Counted from the stretch's first letter, positions 33,065 through 45,953 are shown. The stretch: 64,000 nt of DNA from Cryptomeria japonica (GCF_030272615.1 NC_081407.1:374777018-374841017); one strand, 5' to 3'. A program made the numbers and translations. Notes: generated from the sequence alone by a model not told the origin.

Positions 33065-33715
33065 CTATTGCTCTGGAATTTGTAGTAATGAAGTGATAGT
33101 AGCCATTGCATCGACTGCTTTGTTGTTCAACCTTGGTATTTTCTCGAAGGTGATGTGTACAAAATACTGTTTGAAGTCATCCACCATTCGTTTGTAGGGT
33201 AGCAGCTTGTCATCCTTTGTCTGATAGTCGTTGTTGATTTGATTAACGACTAGTTGTGAGTCTCCGTAGACCTTTAACTCTGTGATTTTCCATTCTACGG
33301 CCATTTTGATGCCTATAGCCAATTCCTCATATTCGGCTACATTATTTGTGCATGGAAACATAAGCCTATATGATCTTGGTATAGTGTGCCCTTCAGGAGT
33401 GATGAATAGAATGCCAACACCTGAACCATGTTGTGCGTAGGATCCGTCAAAGTATAGGGTCCATTGTTTGGTAGAAATAGTAAGAAAATCCCCGTCCGGA
33501 AATTCAATCTCCATAGTTTGTTTTCCCGATAGTGGTGCTTCAGCCAGCTGATCTGCAATTGCTTGTCCTTTGATAGCTCTTCGTTTTGTGTAGTGGATAT
33601 CAAATTCATTGAGAATCATGACCCATTTAGCCAATCTGCTCGTAAGAGTTGCCTTGCTGAGTAGATATTTGAGGGGATCAATTTTTTCCACTAGCTTAAT
33701 TGTGTGTGCTAGCAT
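33065..33715 (-). pseudogene. G1 RNase H region with second (archaeal-type) RNase H
   Basis: The 216-codon open stretch starts with the end of the regular Gypsy RNase H (RLAKWVMILNEFDIHY then KRRAIKGQAIADQLA). It then holds a second RNase H: WTLYFDGSYAQHGSGVGI, then NNVAEYEELAIGI, then VYGDSQLVVNQI, then KAVDAMA, with the Asp, Glu, Asp and Asp expected of the active site. Two RNase H domains are a mark of the Tat lineage. Confidence 0.88.
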
Positions 33716-33785
33716 ATAATGTCAAAATTTTTGAGAAGCGAAGACTACTATTAGACAAGCCTTCTCAATGAATGTATAGTTGAGT

Positions 33786-34999
33786 TCATATCCATTCAAT
33801 GTCCTGCTGATGTAGTATATAGCTCGTTCCTTTCCTTGTTGATCTTATTGTGCCAATAGTGCCCCCAGTGATATATCTGTTGTTGAAATGTATAAAATGA
33901 GTGGCTTTCCTGCTATTGGTGGTACGAGAACTGGTGGGTTCATTAGATACTGTTTGATTTGATAGAAAGATTCTGCACATTTGGTTTCCCATTTGAATGG
34001 TACATTCTTATGTAGCAGATGATTGAATGGTAGAATTTTATCTGCAAGCTAGGCGATGAATCGCCCGATTGATTGAATTCGTCCTTGTAGAGATCAGAGC
34101 TGACTGATATTCTTTGGTGGTGGCATCTCCATAATGGCTTGTACCTTTGTTGGATCCACTTCAATACCTTTAGCTGAGACTATGTAACCTAATAAATTGC
34201 CCGATGTAACCTCGAAGACACACTTCTTAGGGTTGAGTCTGACTTATAATTTCTCCAATCGATAAAAAATATTTGCTAAGATGTTGAGGTGTTCTGCTCT
34301 GGTGAAAGATTTAGCTAGTAAATCATCCACATAGTCTTCCATGAAGGTATGCATCATGTCATGAAAGATTGTTGTCATTGCTCTTTGATAAGTAGCTCCT
34401 GCATTCTTTAAGCCAAAAGGCATAACATTCCAACAGTACATTCCCCAAGGATAGGTAAACGTTGTTCTATCTTGATCTTCTGGGGCTATTTTTATTTGAT
34501 TGTAGCCTGAAAAACCATCCATTAGTGAGAGCATTGCATGGCCTGCTGTGAGGTCTACAATTATGCCGATACTGGGCAAAGGAAAGTCATCCTTTGGACA
34601 GGCTTTGTTGACATCTTTGAAGTCAGTGCATATTCTGATACTGCCGTCTGGTTTTGATACTGGTACTATGTTGGAAATCCATTCTGTATAGTCGATGGGT
34701 CGAATGAATCCGACATCTAATAGTTTCTTTAGTTCAACTTTAACCATGAGTGCCACCTGTGGATTCATCTTTTGTAGTTTTTGTTTGACTGGCTTAACTC
34801 CTGGAGAAATGGACAAGTGATGCATGATTAAGTGTGGATCAATTCCAGGCATATCTGTGTATGACCAAGCAAAGTTGATTTGCTTTGTTTTAAAAAAATT
34901 GATAAATGTTGAACTTTCTTCCTTTGTCAGAGATTTGGCCAGGTGTATGTTTTTTGGCTGCTTCTGTAGTATCAATGTTGATTGATTGAGTGTACTCAA
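33786..34999 (-). pseudogene. G1 reverse transcriptase
   Basis: The minus strand carries the Gypsy reverse transcriptase order: VKVELKKLLDVGFIRP, IVPVSKPDGSIRICTDFKDV, NKACPKDDFPLP, LMDGFSGYNQI, WNVMPFGLKNAGATYQRAM and the catalytic YVDD near 34325. The thumb and connection continue down to about 33786. Broken fossil. Confidence 0.92.
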
Positions 35000-36579
35000 T
35001 CAATATGGGTGATCGCTCATGAAAATGTTCAGGAAGAGTGTCAATTCTCCCATCTTTAGGTGCCTTAAAAAGGTTTTCACCCTCAGATGCGTCCTTTATT
35101 TTACTTTTTTGTGATCCATAGCTGCCATTGACTGGTTTTCAGCCATAAATATTTTATTTGGTTCATTTTTGTGACTGAGAGACTTGGCACTCCCTGGGTT
35201 GCAGACATCGTTACTTTGTTCATTGGTAGAGCTTGTTTATGGGTTAATGGTACATAGGTAGTGGATAATAGATTCATTGTTTGGGAAAATTGGTATATCA
35301 TGTATTTCAAGTTTGTCCCAGTCGATGAGGTCAGGAAAGACAAGGGGTAAGGAGTCGTTTGGTGGATCAAGTTCGGCTACTGTAAGTGTGAAGATGGAGG
35401 TTTCATCATGATTGGTTTTGGTTTTAAAGAAGTCAAGGATTTCGTCGTGGTCTTCGATGGTATCATTTTCCGTATAGACTTGCTCATAATATCGCTGCTC
35501 ATTTGTCGTGGCGTCATAGATATTTTGTGGACCAAATTCAAGTGGTCGATATTCTGTGTTGTATGCTTCTTCAGAAATGGGTGTATGACTGCTATTTTCC
35601 ACAATATCATCAGGAATATTAGAAAAACTACCCCATTCATATTCATTGGAATCAGTTTTAGAGGTATCATCCTAGATTCTATCAATGCTGTGAACTGGTA
35701 TGTTGTATGGTGAGAATAGGTCCTTAATGATTGATACTAGTTTGATAGTTTTCTCTGATTCTGTGTTGGATCCTGCTTCTACCTTTTGTATTTGCTCATA
35801 TATTGTCCCTTCTTGAGGAGGAATAATGATATCAGGAGATGATTCTGCTTTTTTAGATATTGGTTCTTGAATATGAGCTACTATTGTAGATGTTGCCTTC
35901 TGGTGAATGATGGGCTTCTCCTGATGCTGCTTCTTTTCTTGTTGTTCACATTCCTTGCGGATTGTCTCTGCTGACTCAAATAGTGCTTCTTGTCAGGATT
36001 CTTCTTTGTACTTCTTCTTTGCTTTCCACTGAGGTTTTGGATTGTTGCGTGGTGTCCTTCTTGGTAGGAGAGTGAGTTCAAAGCCCAATCCTGTTTTGGC
36101 CCTATTGAATTGTGAGTGAAGGTCTATTGTTCAGTGACTCCTTCTTTACATTTTTCAATAGGTCCTTTGCCATCATATCCTATTTGTTGTATGATTAAGT
36201 AGCCCTTTCCATATAGGTGTGTTGGTAGAACTATTTCCAGAGTAGCTGCTTTGTTATCTTCTTCCTCATCTTTGTATAGCTAGCTAAGGATGTCCTTTTC
36301 CTCTGATTCATGTGCTAGATTGCCGAGTTAGATGAATGTTCTATCAAATTTGGTGATGGGCTGAGTTACCTAATGTGTTGATGTCGTCGGTAATCCATGA
36401 GATCTGGGTGATGTTGGTAAGTTGGCCAAACACATGGGTTCCAAAGAGTATTCCCCCATGCCTTGTTCTCTGATCTGCATTTTCTGCTTGAAATCTCCAG
36501 GTAATGATTCACACTTTGTTTGTTGAAGATCTGTTGTTGAGGATTTTTGTTTTTCCCTATTATGGGGAACCAAACTATC
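35000..36579 (-). pseudogene. G1 linker between protease and reverse transcriptase
   Basis: A long polar, acidic linker (for example EYRPLEFGPQNIYDA and ELDPPNDSLPLVFPDLIDWD) that also occurs in G2 at 61827-62630. No catalytic domain is recognised. Linkers of this sort are usual between protease and reverse transcriptase in Tat elements. Broken into several pieces. Confidence 0.7.
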
Positions 36580-36948
36580 CTAGGCTGCCCCCATTGCATT
36601 ACAATGTTGAAAGAGATTGTGATCAGCAGATATAGAGACCTCTTGTCTGTTATAGGGAAATTTGACAGACTGGTGATACGTAGAAGGCACTGCTTGCATT
36701 TCATGTATCCAGGGTCGACCTAATAAAATATTGTATGTGAGGTCTATGTCTAAGACCTGGCACATAGTATCTCTTTGTATCGGTCCAACTTGAATTGGTA
36801 ACAATACTGTTCCTTTAGAGGATCTTTCCTCGTCATCATATACCTTTATGGTAATTTTTTTGCGTGGATCAATAGAATCCTCTGAGAAGCCTAATGTACG
36901 GATAAGTTTTAAGGTACATATATTAAGTCCAACTCCTCCATCTATCAA
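36580..36948 (-). pseudogene. G1 aspartic protease
   Basis: The minus-strand frame has IDGGVGLNICTLKLI, then YNILLGRPWIHEMQAVPST and VKFPYN, the protease pattern of plant Gypsy elements. In G2 the same domain is in 63836-63400. Confidence 0.85.
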
Positions 36949-36951
36949 TAC

Positions 36952-37932
36952 TCATTTTACGCGATGCTTATAGACAATGACTTCAATATGGAGAGGAGTG
37001 TTATGCGGATGACTTAATGAGATATTATCATTCTCTGAAAAAGTCATATTATGAGGCCCCGTCATATCAGCGACCATGGCTTGGAATTTGTCAGCATCCA
37101 GATCTTGAGGTACATTTGTTTCCAATAGCGCTTGTTCCAATATGTCTTTGTGTTTTGGTGAAAGTTTCAGTAGCTCTAGTATAGATATTTGAGCAGGAGT
37201 TTTATGTAGTTGGCTGACTAAATCATATTGAATTTTGGGTATAGTGTTTGTTGTTGATGTATGTCCCTTCAAGACATATTTTTGAGCTCTGGTTGTTACA
37301 TTGACAGATTCATGATTATGCTGGTCTCGGATCGTGATGACGTTTACATGATTGTCTACAGCTGATATGTGATTGATGGTGTTATTGTAGATCTGATTGA
37401 TACGAGCTCCATGGGTATCGTTTGAAGTTGAAGCTCCATCTTTGTTGTAGTTTGGAAGAGGATTCTTAAAGGCCCCATGGTCACCATTTGTCTTGAGACC
37501 ATCCACTATTAAATCACCTCTATCAATCATGTCTTGAACAATGTTTTTCAATCTCATGCAATCGTTCGTTTGATGACCTTTGTTGCGATGGAAATCACAA
37601 AAGTGCGAGTCATTCCACCAAGGTGGTTTGATTTGTGGTTCATAGTTGCTGATTGCGGGTAAAGAGATAATTTTGTTTGCCAGGAGTTCTCTGAATGCTG
37701 ACTCCAGTGATTGACCCAGTGGTGTGTAGATGCGTTTTTGAAAATTCGTGGTGGTACCTCGTGAATTGTTATTAGGTCCTCGATTTGTGTGATTGTTTTG
37801 AGCATTGTTGGTGTTATTGGTGTTGTTGGTATTGGGTTGACCTTGATTGGTATTCAGTGCGTAAGTGTTAGTGTCTGGATTAGCACCTTTGAGATTCTTT
37901 GTAGCTTGAGGATTTCTTGATAACGCAAGCAC
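36952..37932 (-). pseudogene. G1 gag C-terminal part with zinc-finger-like motif
   Basis: A 326-codon open stretch. An Asn/Thr-rich low-complexity segment comes first, then WWNDSHFCDFHRNKGHQTND followed by CMRLKN (near 37600), the CX2HX4-5HX4C-type finger typical of Tat and Athila gag. An acidic linker to the protease follows. Confidence 0.85.
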
Positions 37933-38151
37933 AGGTTATTTAGATTTTGGATCATGTGGCTCATTGCTTCCTTCGTTTCCATTGTTTTTGTTTCTAGTCC
38001 AGAATCTGGATTTGTCTAAGTTGTTGTTGTTTTGGTTATTGTAATTTGATGAACCTGTTCCTTCTTTGAAAAATTTTAGTGTTCCTTTCTTGACACATGC
38101 CTCTTCTACTTAAATGTTGTTTTCAATCAGTTTAGCGAAAGACGATATGCA

Positions 38152-39150
38152 TTAAAGCTTGAGTCTATAACTCATCTCATTGTTCAAGTTATTGATGAAA
38201 ATTTCCATTTTCTCTTTTTCAAGAATATCTCGAGGATATCGTGAAACCATACGTTGCCAACGTTGAAGGAATACCATGAATGTTTCATTGTTTTTCTGTA
38301 TTGTATTACAAACATCTAGCATGGTAATAGCATGTTGAATGTTATAAGAATATTGAGTTATGAATTTGTTGACTAGTTCATCAAATGATCTAACAGGAGG
38401 TGTGATTTTGGATAACCATTCCATTGTTTGTCCTCCCAAACTTCTTGGGAATAACCTCATCAGATAGGTGTCATCATGAGCGAATTCAAGGCTCATGGTA
38501 CAAAATTCTTTAACATGATCACGGGGATCGCTTTTCCCATCGTATTTGTCAAATTTAGGAACGTCTGAATTTGGAGGAAAAGGGATCATGTGCAATCTTC
38601 TGTCAAATGGATAAGGACAAATTTCATTTAGTGAATACCGTACTGTTGTCCCTTGTTGCATGTCTTGCATTTCTCATTGTAATATTTGCATTTGTTGAGT
38701 AAGGGCAACCAAAGGCGCATTGTTTTGCTGAGGGAAGACTTCTTCCCTTGCATTTATCTTGGGTTGAAATGGCGTATGGAATGGTATGTTTTGCTCGGGG
38801 ATGTGTTGTTCAGGAATATCTTTCTCAGGGTCACGTGCATCTTCTTCTCTTTGTCTTTCCTGATATTCATAATTTTGAGATCTTGTTCGAAAAATGTCTA
38901 GGTCAAGGTCCTCTGGAATTTTAACTCCTTTGCTTGTGAGCATGAGTAAGTATTTCTCTTTGTCACTTTCCATGATTCTTTCTACAAGTTTTTGAAATGA
39001 AGCACTTTCTTGGCATTCCTGAAGAAGTTCTTCAGAAATTTCAGTATCCTCTAGATGTGGACCTTCAAAAGGGTTTGATAACCTCCGATTCATACTAGGC
39101 TCTGCTTGTGCCTCGCTTTGTTTGCTTTGTTGAGAGCGAGTAACAGGCAT
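38152..39150 (-). pseudogene. G1 gag N-terminal part and capsid domain
   Basis: The minus-strand start at 39150 reads MPVTRSQQSKQSEAQ and is followed by a charged N-terminal region. The capsid domain then reads PKFDKYDGKSDPRDHVKEFC, LMRLFPRSLGGQTMEWLSKI and FDELVNKFITQYSYNI, a textbook plant Gypsy capsid. Broken fossil. Confidence 0.9.
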
Positions 39151-39959
39151 TTTTAGAAATATTCGGGGGTTGGTGGTGGTAACCTCGAGAAGTTATAAGT
39201 GATGCAGTCTTCAGGAAAGAATGTCGGATTGATCTTTCCTCCACGGTTTATGATTTGACTGAAAGCTGATTTTTGATAATATGCCCTAGTCTTTAAAGGC
39301 TCCTTGTCAAATTCGTTGGATTTGTTCTGGATATAGAGTTTGACGTGATGAAGAAATGTTCAATGAGATTTGAAGAGTTGACGATTGATGTATAAAAATT
39401 TATTTCTTTTGACAAATTTGGAAAAACTTGGTTGTTGTTTATTCAACGTGGTGTTACGATAAATGTTCTTTCTTCTCAGAATATGAGGATTAGTCATGTA
39501 TAAGTGATTAATGGTTTCCTTCGAATTGTTTTGGATTCAGTTGATCTTGTTTTGAAGACTCAAGTTTTACTTTATCAAAGTGAAGGTTTAGATGCCCCCT
39601 CACGACAAAGCGTGTTAAATGATATGGATAAAGTCTCCCGATATGGAAACTTGATTTGACAACCTGAGGTTTTGAACAAGTGTGTTTGAGATAAAATCCG
39701 TGAGATGATAAAGGACCTATTTGTCACTCGTGATGATGTTTCTTGATTTTGATAGGATAGATATGTTTATCGCGCAACCAGTTTTGGACTTTGGACAACT
39801 TTTGTTTGACACAAAATTTGCTCTAGAAATAGTTTTTAATGCTTTGTTTTGATTTTCCGTTTTGATGAAAAATGAAGCTGATGAAAGGAGGTTTTAAAAA
39901 ATGCTTTCAAAATTTTCTAAATTTATCTCTATTCTGCCCCCTGTTTTTCTGGTTTTTGT

Positions 39960-40340
39960 CACGCGCTAAAGCAGAAACATGATGAGCTACAAAAAGTTTT
40001 CAATGCGCTAGGGAAAAGACCCCACACGCTAAGTTGCCCTGGTCTACGCGCTAACTGGTAAAAACTGTTTAAATTTGTTTTCTTTTTTTCTCAAAAGATC
40101 ATGTGCTAGTATGGGCCTTCTACGCACTAACTGATAAACCCTACGCGTTGGTGTTTGGCTCCCACGCGCTAAGCTGATGCTTTCACATGCTGGGCTATTT
40201 TTCAGACACGCTAACAGTTTATTGATGTTTCTAAATTTTGGTAAAGCGCTACTTTTAAAACCTGACGCGCTAAATTGAAGGTTTAATGTGCTAAAGGATG
40301 CACTACACACGCTAAGAGGTTGTTCTCATGTGCTAGACTA
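39960..40340 (-). repeat. AGCGCGT motif array, gag leader (gag-proximal)
   Basis: About fifteen degenerate copies of TTAGCGCGTG, TAGCACATG and similar (plus-strand ACGCGCTAA), spaced 15-40 bp. In the sense direction of gag the word reads as in the PMD intron in the sense direction of PMD. Confidence 0.8.
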
Positions 40341-41878
40341 TCCTGATATGTTGTTTTGGTTGATTTCTGCAATTTTTTGGAATTTTGTTCTGAGTTTTTC
40401 AATGCTGATAGATGATTTTCTGAAGTAACAAATGTAAACACAACACCAAATACATAACCATTTTGCTTAATCTAACAATAAGTGTATGTTCTGCGAGGAT
40501 GTGTTCAAATCCCCAATGTTTTAACAGGTTTGGATACAAATAATACACTTCAAAAAGACTCTTTATTCAAAGGTCATAAGCAATATCATAGCCCACTAGT
40601 CTCGATACTCCGTCAGCTCAAACAGCCATGTCACCCCCTAGGGGGCGCCCGTTTTTTTGCCTTTTGCTAGAAATTAACCCAAAGTGAATTGCTTCACAAT
40701 TGAGTAGTTATCTTGGAAGATATATAGTGAGTAATCTTGGGGGCGGATTCTTCCCCACCCTTGCACTATGATATTACAAATGTCTGGTTACTAACTCAGC
40801 TCAAAGTTTCTATTTCTAAGGTTCGTAATCAAGCTTCCTCTTCGACCGTCAGTGATAAACTCCCTTAGGAGGCTTCCCAACCTTTCGAACAAAGGCTTTA
40901 CGTATCTCAAGGATACTGGGGGAAGGCTAACCCCTGCTCGCAACCATTGAAAAGGACTTTCGTCACTTTCCACTTTTGATTATAGTGGGTTGGAACACTT
41001 GGCGTCAAAGTCGTTTCCCACTTAGGTCATTCCCTTTACACCAGCCATAAATGGCTTTAAGAGTTTTTCAACCCCTTGGGAAGGCAGACCTGCTAAAGGA
41101 TGTAAATGCTTTAAATGACTGAAAGCATAAGAGTAGTCTGACTTTTTGATCACCCTGTTAAGGGGAGAGCATATACCTTCTACTTTCGAGACAAGGCAAT
41201 CAAGTTGTTCTTTTTATCCTTTCCATTCAGTGATTTGCTAAAGTCTATATGGAGATGTTGCTCCACAAAAACATGATGTTCTTTTTAATCTTTCATGGTA
41301 GTGATTTTCTGATCTATTTGAAAAGAAAGGGTCGATAAAATAAATCGATTGGTTGGTCAACAAAATAAATCAATCAAAGGGGAAGATCTTCCCTCTTTGG
41401 TTGCAAATGACCTTTGGACTTTGTGTGATTATTTACTTTTGCTAAAACCTAAAATGGATCCTTTTATACACCAAAGGATGGTGAAATTCTTTTTAATCCC
41501 TTTGATTTTGCAAAAATGGAAATTTATGTTGTTCTTTTTAGAGCCCAAATTGAGAATTTTTCTCCTAGAAAAGCAAGAAAATTTTCTTTGTTGTTCTTTT
41601 TATTTGCCCAAAAATAACAATGAGTTCAATTTTATTTAAACAAGAAAAGAAATAAATTTGAATTTTACCCAACTTAGAAAAGTTAGAAAAAATTTAAACT
41701 ACTTTAATCCTAGCCTAAATAGAACAGATTCAAAACTTGCAATCAAAAATAATAAAAAATGTTAGCAACTTGCAGAAAATTAGTCAATTAGTTAGCAAAA
41801 AGGTGAGTTTCGTGGACTTCCACAAGTCTAAATTTTAAGTTCTGTTACAAATTAGTTTTTTTTTGTTTTTCTGTCTAT

Positions 41879-42175
41879 GATGCGCTAAAGAACAGACTGT
41901 AAGGGCTACAGAATAAGCAAGATGCACTGTTCTACTTCCCGGATACGCTATTCTGTGTGTTTGATGCGCTATTCTATTTTCCGGATGCGCTGCGTTGTTT
42001 TCTTCTTGCACCAAGACCTACAGGAAATATTAATAAGGACGATGTGCTAAGGTAAAGACTTGACGCGCTATAGAATAGACCCCACATGCTAAACAGTAAG
42101 CGGGATGCGCTAGACTGTTAACCAGATGTGCTAGGGAATGTTTCCCACGCGTTGATTCCTGTTTCTCGCGTACCT
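41879..42175 (-). repeat. AGCGCGT motif array, gag leader (LTR-proximal)
   Basis: About a dozen variants of TAGCGCATC or TAGCGCGTC on the minus strand. It starts just after a donor-like site near 42170. Confidence 0.8.
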
Positions 42176-42219
42176 ACAAAAGAGGTTAAATTCAAAAATC
42201 GATTTGATATATGGGGTTG

Positions 42220-42238
42220 GGCCCCACGGTGGGCGCCA
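42220..42238 (-). promoter_or_regulatory. G1 primer binding site
   Basis: On the minus strand TGGCGCCCACCGTGGGGCC lies 4 bases after the residual LTR end at 42243. This is a common primer site of plant Tat-type Gypsy elements. Confidence 0.88.
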
Positions 42239-42242
42239 GAAA

Positions 42243-43073
42243 TGTATGCGGGAAAAGTGGGTCAATAGAACTCAAAATGTGAAAAATGAGACACTTGGGT
42301 GTTTGTGCCATATTCGGATAGTGTGTGTAGGAGAATGAAGCCCAAGAGATTCCTTTCATCATGAGTATTTTTCCTACATCTTCCCTTCATGGTTGGGGAG
42401 ACTTCATGGATACACCTTTGGTTTTGTTTCTTCCTAAGGGGAGGAACGTGGTTGGACATTTGTGGAGCAATTTCTTCATTCATCATCGAGCTTCTATCAT
42501 TGGTGCAGATTCCACATTGAGGGGGGGCTTCCTAGTCTCTCTTCTTCTTCTTCTCTCATATGGGGGGACTTTTTCCTCACATGGGGTTTTGTCCTTCACA
42601 TATTTCTATGAGAGTTCTTTGTATCTATCTTTCATCTCTCTTTTGGGGGAGGGTTTTTTCCCATTGGGTTTTTCTCTCTTTCCTCGCTTTGTGAGAGATT
42701 TCATTGCATTGGTTTGCATGCATTTGTACATGGGTACCTAACATGGCCTAGTAGCTGGGACTCATCTTGCATTTCTTAGTTGCATTGTAGACTTAAGTGC
42801 ATTACCCTAAGTTGCACTTAAGGGGGGGTGTTGGTGTAAATAATTATTCATCTTGGATATTATTACACCTTACTTAAGTTTACTTAGGAAATGCATTTCA
42901 TAGTAGTTTGGGTATGAGACACTTGAGTGTTTGTGCCATATTCGGATAGTGTGTGTAGGAGAATTTCCACCTTTTGTGGTCTTATCTTGTTGTTACATTC
43001 TACATTCAGTGGGTGATCCACCTCATGTGGAATATTATATTGTTTCTCCTACCTACCCACACCTATTTCCTAC
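42243..43073. other. Patchwork insertion between G1 primer site and 5' LTR (repair scar)
   Basis: From the primer site outward: the original LTR terminus (42243-42289, TGTATGCGGGAAAAGTGGG); about 46 bp of C1 LTR (to 42334, matching about 25475-25525); a few bases of G1 LTR (AAGCCCAAG); then a near-identical copy of C1 24906-25634 (42345-43073, about three differences in 730 bp). The full G1 LTR follows. The joints share 3-5 bp of microhomology. This looks like synthesis-dependent repair of a double-strand break using the other LTR and its C1 flank as template. Confidence 0.8.
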
Positions 43074-44502
43074 TGTATGCGGGAAAAACGGGTCAATAGA
43101 ACTCAAAATGTGAAAAATGAAGCCTAAGGAGACTTGTCCACACACACCCACAAGACTTCTTAGTGCAAGCTATGGAGTCATGAAGTATGGCTCAGCTTCC
43201 CAAGGTTGGTTCCATGGTTCTCTATCTCACAAGGTCCCTCAAACCAGTTTCTCTACTCTCAGATCACTGAGCAAAGTGGTTTAGGGATGACAAATGCAAG
43301 AATGAGGGATGTTTTGATAGATTTTAACATGCAAATGCAACCTATCTATGCATGATCCTACAAATGAAATGAACTAGATTATAAGATGACAAGATTAGTA
43401 GTGATACTATCCTAACATGATATACTAGTTGTGTGTTTAAGCTATTGATAAAAGAAGCAATCTAAAATGGTTATTAGATTAATTCTCAATTGCAAAGAGA
43501 GACTAGATGTGTTAAAAATTGAGCATAAGTATGATAATAAGAGCTTGCATCTCTCTGAAAAATGGAGGGATGAGAGCTCTATTTATAGCAAAAATAGGGC
43601 AATGGATGGTCAGGATTGAGAGAGTTAATCAAGGGTTAAGTTTGAAAGTTGCTCAATCCATGTTCACAATTCTCACCAATGAAATGGTGACAATTGGCAA
43701 CATAGGTTTGGTTGAGAGGAGATGTAAGAAGCATTAAATGCTTGAGAAGATCTCATGGTTACCTTAAGGGGTAAGGGTTAAGGTTAAGTTAGGATTACCC
43801 ATTGGATAAAGCTTTTACCCAAAGGATAAACTCTTGTGCAAAGGATTAAGGGATAACCACGGTCAAAGCAATGAATGCTTGACGAGACCGCTAGGTTAGA
43901 TGTGGGTTGAGTTTAAAGAAATTCTTCAATCATGTTGGAGGGTTGAGTTAACCATTAATGGTTAGGGAGACTTTTTAAAGTTAAGTTGTTGAAGCCTTTA
44001 ATGGTTTTCAAAGACTTTGAGGGTTTGAGAAGTGACTTCCCCTTGCTTAGGGATGTGACAATATTTAGGAGATGGGTTAGGCTAATTTAAAAGTGATTAG
44101 AAGAGTCTAGAAGGGGGTTAGGAATAGGGTTTAGGAGGCAAGAGGGAGATGTAGGATTTTGCAAGTGGATGGAGAAATAATAGGATTTAATTGAAATAAA
44201 GTTAATTTAATTCAATTTGGTTGCAATTGGGGAAATTGAATAAATTAGATTTATTCAATTTAGAATAAACTATTTAATTAAATTTGAATTTAATTAAAAG
44301 TGGATAGAGGGGATTTAATTGAATAAAATGATTTATCCCATTAAATGGTAAAAGAGGCCTAGTGAATTTAATTTAAATAAATTGAGTAATTTACTTAATT
44401 AAATAGAGGAATGTGAGTGATTCAATTAAATTGGATTTAATTAAACAGAGAAATGAACATAAAATATTCATTTAGGAATATGGTCATTTTTATACGTCTA
44501 CA
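43074..44502 (-). repeat. G1 5' LTR
   Basis: 1429 bp, TGTATGCGGG at 43074 to TATACGTCTACA at 44502, followed by CCTAC. It pairs with 25635-27062. The first 223 plus-strand bases are identical and all the differences lie in the rest. Confidence 0.93.
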
Positions 44503-44724
44503 CCTACCTACCCTTGTTTCTTATTGAGCCACATGTCATGTTTGTGTGCTCACATATCCATATAGCCTTGCCTATATAAGTAGACTCATATTCATTGTAT
44601 GTAACAATTGATGATCCAGTTGATCAGTATTTTCATCTTGATAGAATACAGTTTACTTCTATCATCTATTTTGTCTCTCTTATTTGTGCCTTCCATTACC
44701 TCAAGATCTTGGCAAAATCTCACA
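44503..44724 (+). repeat. C1 3' LTR, part 2
   Basis: The remaining 217 bp of the 3' LTR after the CCTAC duplication. It ends AAAATCTCACA and is followed by GTATA. Confidence 0.93.
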
Positions 44725-44729
44725 GTATA

Positions 44730-44963
44730 AATGGTTATTCTTTGTGTTTTATATGTTTTGTTTGAATACTAACCATTAATCTTGCATTGCTCATTTTCCC
44801 CTCTTCACTTAATATTAAATTGAGTTCAAAGGTTAGATTAATTGATTTAGCACAATTAATGAGGATGATGGTGTGGTGTTTGATTATGCCATCTACCGAG
44901 GTGACTATGTTTGGGCATTCCCATGAGTGACTTTGATGAGACTCATTTCCTCTATTTGTAACA
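44730..44963 (+). repeat. LTR S, second part
   Basis: Sequence directly after the right C1 duplication, taken as the continuation of the LTR begun at 20739. It is AT-rich, then CTACCGAGGTGACTATG, ending TTTGTAACA at 44963. The end is chosen from the CA terminus and the near-match flank ACTTA. Confidence 0.5.
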
Positions 44964-45762
<799 letters not shown>

Positions 45763-45953
45763 AACTGCATTAAATATACATCAAAAACAATAAATATAAA
45801 ATAATATTGACCGCATGACTGCGTTGTTTTTGTATGGCTGATAGAAAACGTGGTGTGGGGAGGGTTTTATTCCCCCCCAACCACAGGCGTGGAGGGAGGC
45901 TTTCCCTTCCCCACGGCTGTGGTGGGAGAACACCACAGTCATGGTGCCTTCTC
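45763..45953. other. GC-rich block flanking SL2 (left)
   Basis: Includes CCCCACGGCTGTGGTGGGAG-like words that also occur, in variant form, to the right of SL2 (47463-47545). The block was one GC-rich island before SL2 inserted. It may belong to the minus-strand Gypsy LTR relic that starts at 50930. Confidence 0.45.

Larger units (their letters stand above)
39151..42219 (-). promoter_or_regulatory. G1 long gag leader
   Basis: About 3 kb between primer site and gag ATG with no recognised domain. It holds two AGCGCGT motif arrays (39960-40340 and 41879-42175) and GC-poor spacers. On the minus strand TTTGTAGGTACGCG near 42170 resembles a splice donor placed just before the array, so the leader may contain an intron, as known for some Tat/Ogre elements. 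That is inference. Confidence 0.5.
25635..44502 (-). mobile_element. Gypsy element G1 (Tat-like) with convergent PMD gene
   Basis: An 18.9 kb Ty3/Gypsy element on the minus strand. It is bounded by LTRs 25635-27062 (3') and 43074-44502 (5') and by the duplication CCTAC (25630-25634 and 44503-44507). Gene order on the minus strand is long leader, gag, protease, reverse transcriptase, RNase H, second RNase H and integrase. A plant mobile domain gene runs the other way between integrase and the 3' LTR. Two RNase H domains, a TGGCGCCC primer site, very large size and an extra antisense gene point to the Tat lineage (Ogre/Retand relatives). LTRs differ by about 2% by eye. gag-pol is broken in roughly ten places. 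About 0.8 kb of foreign sequence lies between primer site and 5' LTR. Confidence 0.92.
21645..44724 (+). mobile_element. Copia element C1, interrupted by Gypsy G1
   Basis: A Ty1/Copia element with 5' LTR 21645-22106, Met-tRNA primer site, gag, zinc knuckle and protease/pre-integrase region, 3' untranslated region, polypurine tract and a 3' LTR in two parts (25390-25634 and 44508-44724). It is bounded by the perfect duplication GTATA (21640-21644 and 44725-44729). Without G1 the element is about 4.2 kb, with no integrase core, reverse transcriptase or RNase H, so it is a non-autonomous deletion derivative. The LTRs differ by about 4% by eye, more than those of G1, in line with the nesting order. 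The coding region has a few breaks. Confidence 0.9.
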
